A stretch of 64,000 bases of DNA from Paraburkholderia sediminicola (GTDB taxonomy: Bacteria; Pseudomonadota; Gammaproteobacteria; Burkholderiales; Burkholderiaceae). This document shows positions 58,684 to 64,000 of this stretch, in pieces (positions within the stretch are counted from its first letter, which is position 1; each line of letters opens with the position of its first letter). Below the pieces are notes generated by a model. The model was not told the origin of the DNA and ran no database searches. It saw only the letters and a program-made list of their open reading frames with translations. Position numbers and translations under genes: made by a program. Location of the stretch: the NCBI RefSeq assembly GCF_902859805.1, contig NZ_CADIKC010000006.1, forward strand, positions 62,001-126,000. Direction: 5' to 3'.

Positions 58684-59718
58684 TTACTCTGGAAACTGTG
58701 ACTGGCTATGACGCGCCTGTTCGATATGCGCAGCAAAACTGACCGGATCGGTATTGGTGCCGCACAGCAGCACGCCCACGCGTTTGCCTTGCAGCGTTTC
58801 GCGCAGCGGTCCGAGCAGCGCTGCCGTAGCGGCGGCGCAGGCCGGCTCGACAGCTAGCTTCAGTTGTCCGAACAAGGTCAGCATCGCCGCGCGCAATTGA
58901 TCGTCGGATACCGTGACGAGCTGGTCGATATGGCGACGGCACAACTCGTAGCTGTATTCCTCGGTATGCGGCGATGCCAATGAATCGGCGATGGTGTGCA
59001 TATGCCCCATCTTGACCGTGTGATTGGCGGCGAAGCTTTTGCCCATTACGTCCGAGCCTTCCGGTTCGACGCCGTACATATGAACGCGCGGATTCGCGAG
59101 CCGCATGGCGGTGGCCACGCCGGCAGCGAGGCCGCCGCCGCCGATCGGCACGATCACCGCTTCGAGGTCGGGCGTTTGTGTGGCCCATTCATAGCCGAGC
59201 GTGGCTGAGCCGAGCACGGTGCGATAGCCGTTGAACGGATGCACGAAATAACGGCCTTCTTCTGCCTCGATACGGCGCACAAGCTCGAAGGCTTCGGCAA
59301 TGTTTTCCGCGAAGACGATGTCAGCGTGATACTGCCGGCACAACGCTACACGTGCCGGATTGGCCGCGCGAAACAGCACGACCTTCGCGCTGATGCCAAG
59401 ACGCATGGCGGCGTACGCGACCGCCACCGCATGATTACCGCCCGACACACACGTGACGCCCGCGCTGCGTTGCGCTTCGTCGAGCGCGAGCAGGTTGGTG
59501 AACGCGCCGCGCGCCTTGAAACTGCCGCCCGCTTGCAGCAACTCGAACTTGAAGTTCACCACCGTGCCTTCCAGCGATGGAAAGTCGAGCCGGTCGAACA
59601 CCGGCGTTCGCGTCACCCACGGCGTCAACGCAAAATGCTGCGTGGCGATGTTGTCGAGAGTAGGGATCGGCTCGCCGTTGATCGTGTGGTCGGTGTGCTG
59701 CTGTGTGGCGGTTGACAT
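58684..59718 (-). CDS. Threonine/serine dehydratase-like PLP enzyme
   Basis: 344 residues of the fold-type II PLP family. Pyridoxal lysine is Lys68 in GGSFKARGAF; SGGNHAVAVAYAA binds the substrate carboxylate; the phosphate loop is IGGGGLAAG. It lacks an ACT regulatory domain, so it resembles catabolic threonine dehydratases or serine racemase. The start at 59718 is judged by family start; upstream frame is spurious. It lies 55 nt after argE and may share its transcript. Confidence 0.85.
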   Translation of the reverse strand: MSTATQQHTDHTINGEPIPTLDNIATQHFALTPWVTRTPVFDRLDFPSLEGTVVNFKFELLQAGGSFKARGAFTNLLALDEAQRSAGVTCVSGGNHAVAVAYAAMRLGISAKVVLFRAANPARVALCRQYHADIVFAENIAEAFELVRRIEAEEGRYFVHPFNGYRTVLGSATLGYEWATQTPDLEAVIVPIGGGGLAAGVATAMRLANPRVHMYGVEPEGSDVMGKSFAANHTVKMGHMHTIADSLASPHTEEYSYELCRRHIDQLVTVSDDQLRAAMLTLFGQLKLAVEPACAAATAALLGPLRETLQGKRVGVLLCGTNTDPVSFAAHIEQARHSQSQFPE

Positions 59719-59773
59719 GGCGTGGGCGTGTTTTTCCTCAATATGGCTATGACCGTTTTTAGCGCGCTCAGTT

Positions 59774-61024
59774 TCAGTGTGCGTGCGCTTCCACCGACAT
59801 GCTGTGGATGAATTTTTGCAGGAAGCGCTCGCATGCCACGAGCTGATCCAGCGCGACGAATTCGTTGGCTTTGTGCGCCTGCTGGATGTCGCCGGGGCCG
59901 CACACAATGCTCGGAATGCCCGCAAGCGAGAATAGCCCTGCTTCAGTGCCGTACGCGACCTTGCGCTTGTCCTGGTCCGCGGTCAGCGCGCGCACGAGTT
60001 GCGTGATCGCGGCTTGTTCAGACGAATCGAGGCCAGGGGCGGCGGCGATCTTCGTGATCTCGATGGCGGCAGATGGATGCTCGCGCAACATTTTCGGCAG
60101 CAGCGTTTCGCGCGCGTATTGATCGATGCGCTCGAAGATCGGTTCGGGATCGAGCGTGGGCAGGTTGCGGAATTCGAACTGGAACTTGCATTCGGCCGGC
60201 ACGGTATTGATCGCGTTGCCGCCGATGATCGTGCTGGTTTGCGCGGTGGTGAAGGGCACGTCGTAGAGTTCGTCGAACGGGCCTTGTGCGCGGAATTGAT
60301 CGGCCATATCGCGGATGTAGCAGATCAGGCGCGCGGCGTATTCGATCGCGTTCAAGCCCTTCGGTGTGAGCGACGAATGCGCCGCCTGGCCGCGCACGCA
60401 GCACTGATAGGCGTTGATGCCTTTGTGCGCCACGATCGGGCGCATGCTGGTCGGCTCGCCGACGATGCAGCCGTCCGGCTTCACGCCACGCTTCATCAGA
60501 TCGGCAATCAGGAGCGGTGCGCCGGCGCAGCCCACTTCCTCGTCGAACGACAACGCAAAGTGAATTGGCCTCGCGAGCCTGGTACGCTGCATCTCGGGTA
60601 CGAGTGCGAGCGCCGCGCCAATGAAGCCTTTCATGTCGCAGGTGCCGCGGCCATACAGCTTGTCGCCACGGATTTCCGGTTTGAACGGATCGCTGTCCCA
60701 TTGCTGACCGTCTACGGGCACGACATCTGTATGGCCCGACAGCACGACTCCGCCGTTGGTCTCACCGTCGTGTGCCGGAATCGTCGCGAACAGATTTGCC
60801 CATTTGCCGCTTTCGTCGTGGGTGAGCGTGGCTTCGATGCCGACCGCGCGCAATTCGTCGCGTACGGTTTCGATCAGACCGAGATTCGGATTGCGGCTCA
60901 CCGTGTCCATCGACACGAGACGGGTCACCCACGGAAGCGAGGCAGGCAGCGAGGCAGGCGAGGAGGAATTCGATTCTGAGGCGGGCGTTTGCGAGGACTG
61001 CGCTGTTTCAGCGACGTGAGACAT
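59774..61024 (-). CDS. argE: Acetylornithine deacetylase ArgE (M20 family)
   Basis: 416 residues. M20 metal ligands and catalytic residues in LSGHTDVVPVDGQQW, GRGTCDMKGFIGAALAL, SFDEEVGCAGAPLL and CIVGEPTSMRP; a dimerisation domain follows (GQAAHSS). It releases acetate from N-acetylornithine in arginine synthesis. Many Burkholderiaceae also have ArgJ, so a catabolic role is possible. GGAG lies 8 nt before the ATG at 61024. About 30 Ser/Ala-rich residues precede the conserved core. Confidence 0.88.
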   Translation of the reverse strand: MSHVAETAQSSQTPASESNSSSPASLPASLPWVTRLVSMDTVSRNPNLGLIETVRDELRAVGIEATLTHDESGKWANLFATIPAHDGETNGGVVLSGHTDVVPVDGQQWDSDPFKPEIRGDKLYGRGTCDMKGFIGAALALVPEMQRTRLARPIHFALSFDEEVGCAGAPLLIADLMKRGVKPDGCIVGEPTSMRPIVAHKGINAYQCCVRGQAAHSSLTPKGLNAIEYAARLICYIRDMADQFRAQGPFDELYDVPFTTAQTSTIIGGNAINTVPAECKFQFEFRNLPTLDPEPIFERIDQYARETLLPKMLREHPSAAIEITKIAAAPGLDSSEQAAITQLVRALTADQDKRKVAYGTEAGLFSLAGIPSIVCGPGDIQQAHKANEFVALDQLVACERFLQKFIHSMSVEAHAH

Positions 61025-61075
61025 GACAAGACTCCGGCATTTGAGTCTTTCGATCATACCCAAAAAAAACGCACC

Positions 61076-61146
61076 CGTATGCTGCGGCACGCGTTTGCGC
61101 ACCGCAGCATAAACAAAAAAACGGCTAGATGTACCCCGTTTTTTTA
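61076..61146. terminator. Two hairpins between mfd and argE
   Basis: TATGCTGCGG/CCGCAGCATA (61078-61087 and 61102-61111) is a 10-bp stem with a 14-nt loop. Beside it, AAAAAAACGG/CCGTTTTTTT (61115-61124 and 61136-61145) gives T-runs on both strands. The second is the more probable terminator of mfd. Confidence 0.75.
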
Positions 61147-61228
61147 ATGACGGTGCCGTTGGTTCCGGTCACGGCGCCGGTGTTGACACCGGTGTCGCTA
61201 CAACGCCGGCGCGGGAGCACGCAACGGT

Positions 61229-61267
61229 GCGCAGCCTTAGTACGCAACCTTAGTACGCAACCTTAGC
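61229..61267. repeat. Three 13-bp tandem repeats at the end of mfd
   Basis: Units ACGCAACCTTAGT and close variants, head to tail; the last runs into the mfd stop codon (61263-61265). A short GC hairpin (CCGGTGT/ACACCGG, 61177-61192) lies nearby. Confidence 0.75.
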
Positions 61268-64000
61268 GCGCGGCCGCCGCGGCCGCCGTGCCGCGGCTAG
61301 GCGTGCCGAGTGCGCGCAAGGTTTCTTTCACCGTCGCCACACGCACGGCCAGGTCCGGGCTGCGCGTTTCAATGCGCAGCTTGTCCTGGCCTGCGAGCTT
61401 GATGTGCTTGTGCTTCTGCACCATCTCGATGATCCGCATCGCGTCGATTGGCGGATTGGGGATGAACTGCAAGCCGATCACCGTTTCGCCTGCATCGATT
61501 TTCGAAATGCCCAGGGGTTTCGCCGCCAACCGCAGGCGATGCGTCTCGACAAGCGCATGCGCTTGCGGCGGCAACTTGCCGAAGCGGTCGATCAACTCTT
61601 CCTGAATGCTGTCGATCGAATCGTTGTGTTCGCAATTAGCGAGGCGCTTGTAGAGAGACAGGCGTTCCTGCACATCGCCGCAATAGTCCGCCGGCAGAAT
61701 CGCGGGGGCGTGCAGATTGATCTCGGTGGTCGCCGCGAGCGGTGCGGTGAGGTCCGGCTCCTTGCCTTCCTTGAGCGCCTTCACGGCGTCGTTCAGCATG
61801 TCGGTGTAAAGCTGGAATCCGATCTCCTGAATCTCGCCTGATTGCTTGTCGCCGAGCACTTCACCCGTACCGCGAATTTCGAGGTCGTGCATCGCGAGAT
61901 AGAAGCCCGAACCGAGTTCCTCCATCTGCTGGATCGCTTCGAGACGGCGTTGCGCCTGCTTGGTCAGTCCTTGCGGGTCATGCACCAGCAGATACGAATA
62001 CGCCTGGTGATGCGAGCGGCCCACGCGGCCACGCAGCTGATGCAATTGCGCGAGACCGAACTTGTCGGCGCGGTGAATCAGGATCGTGTTGGCGCTCGGT
62101 ACGTCGATACCCGTTTCGATAATTGTCGTGCACAGCAGAACGTTCGCGCGTTGGGCAACGAAGTCACGCATCACGCGCTCGAGTTCGCGCTCATGCATCT
62201 GTCCATGCGCGACGGCGATGCGTGCTTCCGGCACGAGCGCTTCAAGCATCTGCCGGCGATTCTCGATCGTTTCGACTTCGTTGTGCAGGAAGTAGACCTG
62301 GCCGCCACGTTTCAACTCGCGCAACATCGCTTCGCGAATCACGCTGTCTTCTTCGCGACGCACGAAGGTTTTGATCGCGAGGCGCTTTTGCGGCGCGGTG
62401 GCAATCACGGAGAAATCGCGCAGCCCTTCGAGCGCCATGCCGAGCGTACGCGGGATCGGCGTCGCCGTGAGCGTGAGCACGTCGACTTCGGCGCGCAACG
62501 CTTTCAACGCCTCTTTCTGACGCACGCCGAAACGGTGTTCCTCGTCGATGATTACGAGCCCCAGCCGCTTGAACTGCACATCCGACGACAGCAGTTTGTG
62601 CGTGCCGATCACGATATCGACCGTGCCTTCGTTGATCTGCTGGATCGCGGCGTTGACTTCCTTCGTCGACTTGAAGCGCGACAGTTCGGCGATGCGCACC
62701 GGCCAGTCGGAGAATCGATCGCTAAAGGTTTGCGTGTGCTGTTCGGCGAGCAGCGTGGTGGGCGAGAGCAGCGCAACCTGTTTGCCGCCCATCACCGCGA
62801 TGAATGCCGCGCGCAAGGCCACCTCGGTCTTGCCGAAACCGACGTCGCCGCACACGAGGCGATCCATGGGTTTGCCGCTCGTCATGTCGCCGATCACGGC
62901 AGCAATGGCCGCGGCCTGGTCCGGCGTTTCTTCGAAGCCGAAGCTCTCGGCGAACTTCACATAGTCTCTTGGTTCGAGCGCGAATGCGTGGCCTTCGCGC
63001 AGGGCGCGGCGGGCATACAGGTTCAGCAATTCAGCCGCGGTGTCGCGGATCTGCTGCGCGGCTTTGCGTTTGGCCTTTTCCCACTGGCCCGAGCCGAGCG
63101 AATGCAGCGGCGCGCTTTCCGGATCGGCACCGCTGTAGCGCGAAATCACATGCAGTTGCGCGACCGGCACATAGAGCTTGCTGTCGCTCGCGTATTCGAG
63201 GTGCAGGAACTCGGTTTCGCCTTCGCCGAGATCCATCGTGACGAGGCCCATATAGCGGCCGATACCGTGCTGCGAATGCACGACCGGATCGCCGATCTTC
63301 AGCTCGGACAGGTCCCGCACCATCGAATCGACGTTGCTGGCCTGTTCCTGGCGGCGCCGTCCCGCGCGGCGTGCGAGCGGGCCGTAAAGCTCGGTCTCGG
63401 TGATGATCGCGATACCGTCGATAGGCACCGCGAAGCCGTTCGCCAAAGGCGCGACGCCTAGCGAAAAACGTTCGTCGCTCGTGAGCCAGTCCTGGAAGCT
63501 GTCGCTCGATACAGGCCGGAGGTGATTGTCGGCCAGCAGTTGCAACAGCGTTTCACGACGGCCCGCCGATTCCGTGGCGAACAGCACACGGTTCGGCGTG
63601 GTCTCGAGATAGGTGCGCAAGGCCGAGACCGGATCCTCCGCGTGACGGTCGATTGCCAGATCCGGCAGCGGGGTCGACCAGCCGCCGCCCGCGTTGGCGG
63701 GTAAGGCGAGCCGCGCGAACGGCTTGGCGAATGCGAAGAAATCCTCGTCCGAGAGGAACAGGCGCTGCGGCTCCAGAATCGGTCGGTCGCGATCGTGCGA
63801 GAGGAAGTTGTAGCGCTGTTTGGTGTCGTTGGTGAAGCGCCGGATCGCCGCGTCCAGATCGCCGACGAACGCCAGTTGCGCGCCTTCGGGCAGGTAGTGG
63901 AACAGCGTCGCCGTTTCTTCGAAGAAGAGCGGCAAATAGTATTCGATGCCGGCCGACGGCACGCCGTTGCCGATGTCCTTGTAAATCGACGCGCGGCTCG
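61263..64000 (-). CDS. mfd: Transcription-repair coupling factor Mfd, N-terminus outside the window
   Basis: The frame is open through the right edge; 912 residues of the C-terminal part are visible of the usual ~1150. The entering sequence (IYKDIGNGVPSAGIEYYLPLFFEE) belongs to the UvrB-like N-terminal module. Then come the RNA polymerase-interacting domain (SDLKIGDPVVHSQHGIGRYMGL), the translocase with Walker A GDVGFGKT and DEEH, motif VI QLRGRVGRSHHQAY, and the C-terminal TRCF domain. Mfd removes stalled polymerase at lesions and recruits UvrA. The end is Ala-rich (GTAAAAAAR). Confidence 0.96.
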   Translation of the reverse strand, partial: SRASIYKDIGNGVPSAGIEYYLPLFFEETATLFHYLPEGAQLAFVGDLDAAIRRFTNDTKQRYNFLSHDRDRPILEPQRLFLSDEDFFAFAKPFARLALPANAGGGWSTPLPDLAIDRHAEDPVSALRTYLETTPNRVLFATESAGRRETLLQLLADNHLRPVSSDSFQDWLTSDERFSLGVAPLANGFAVPIDGIAIITETELYGPLARRAGRRRQEQASNVDSMVRDLSELKIGDPVVHSQHGIGRYMGLVTMDLGEGETEFLHLEYASDSKLYVPVAQLHVISRYSGADPESAPLHSLGSGQWEKAKRKAAQQIRDTAAELLNLYARRALREGHAFALEPRDYVKFAESFGFEETPDQAAAIAAVIGDMTSGKPMDRLVCGDVGFGKTEVALRAAFIAVMGGKQVALLSPTTLLAEQHTQTFSDRFSDWPVRIAELSRFKSTKEVNAAIQQINEGTVDIVIGTHKLLSSDVQFKRLGLVIIDEEHRFGVRQKEALKALRAEVDVLTLTATPIPRTLGMALEGLRDFSVIATAPQKRLAIKTFVRREEDSVIREAMLRELKRGGQVYFLHNEVETIENRRQMLEALVPEARIAVAHGQMHERELERVMRDFVAQRANVLLCTTIIETGIDVPSANTILIHRADKFGLAQLHQLRGRVGRSHHQAYSYLLVHDPQGLTKQAQRRLEAIQQMEELGSGFYLAMHDLEIRGTGEVLGDKQSGEIQEIGFQLYTDMLNDAVKALKEGKEPDLTAPLAATTEINLHAPAILPADYCGDVQERLSLYKRLANCEHNDSIDSIQEELIDRFGKLPPQAHALVETHRLRLAAKPLGISKIDAGETVIGLQFIPNPPIDAMRIIEMVQKHKHIKLAGQDKLRIETRSPDLAVRVATVKETLRALGTPSRGTAAAAAAR

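Noticed and set aside
61842..63461. 539-codon frame opposite mfd
   Set aside because: Antisense shadow of a conserved gene; no recognisable domain.

Overview
The window is GC-rich, densely coded bacterial chromosome from the Burkholderiaceae, most likely Paraburkholderia. The evidence is the gene order rho-trxA-4.5S RNA-dnaX-ybaB-recR, the block surE-pcm-nlpD-rpoS, a class I PHA cluster phaC-phaA-phaB-phaR with bktB nearby, and a chromosomal Ku/LigD pair. Genus is inferred from remembered gene content, not from a database search. No tRNA, 5S/16S/23S rRNA, insertion sequence, prophage or CRISPR array was seen.

Layout. 1-2940 (minus): merR, an MFS exporter and mtfA (cut by the window edge), probably one unit. 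3025-5490: rho, trxA and the 4.5S SRP RNA. 5688-9706: dnaX, ybaB and recR (replication and repair). 9829-14031: a CaiB-type CoA-transferase followed by a NitT/TauT-type ABC importer. 14137-19966: a quinone-oxidoreductase-like gene, then surE-pcm-nlpD-rpoS and a DEDD exonuclease. 20177-24711: rlmD, bamD, rluD and pgeF. 25239-30197: the PHB cycle, with thiolase, reductase, synthase and the repressor PhaR. 30344-34137: an unusual segment where dusC sits between two diverged copies of the rimO leader, then rimO and a KdgK-type kinase. 34213-37387: bktB, an exported protein and metC. 37573-38213: two small membrane proteins. 38263-40778: serB and a cytochrome P450. 41003-45187: ku, ligD and a small hydrophilic protein, preceded by a sigma-54-like promoter. 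45332-48341: a LysR/oxidoreductase divergent pair and a secreted protein. 48456-52763: a FetAB-like ABC pair, an AsmA protein, and a 41-codon tryptophan-rich ORF fused stop-to-start to asmA. 52828-57967: an unknown protein and a three-gene signalling cluster (CHASE3 kinase, single-domain receiver, hybrid kinase). 58147-64000 (minus): mscL, a threonine dehydratase-like enzyme, argE and most of mfd.

Most of the window is conserved core genome. The segments most worth a second look are the Trp-Trp repeat micro-ORF after asmA (52638-52763), dusC between the two rimO leaders (30344-31848), the sigma-54-like element before ku (40954-40969), the 43-codon membrane ORF (38082-38213), the apparently leaderless starts of dnaX and surE, and short tandem repeats that recur in many intergenic gaps.

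All starts were chosen by reading ribosome-binding sites, promoter positions and family lengths by eye. No similarity search, codon statistic or folding program was run.
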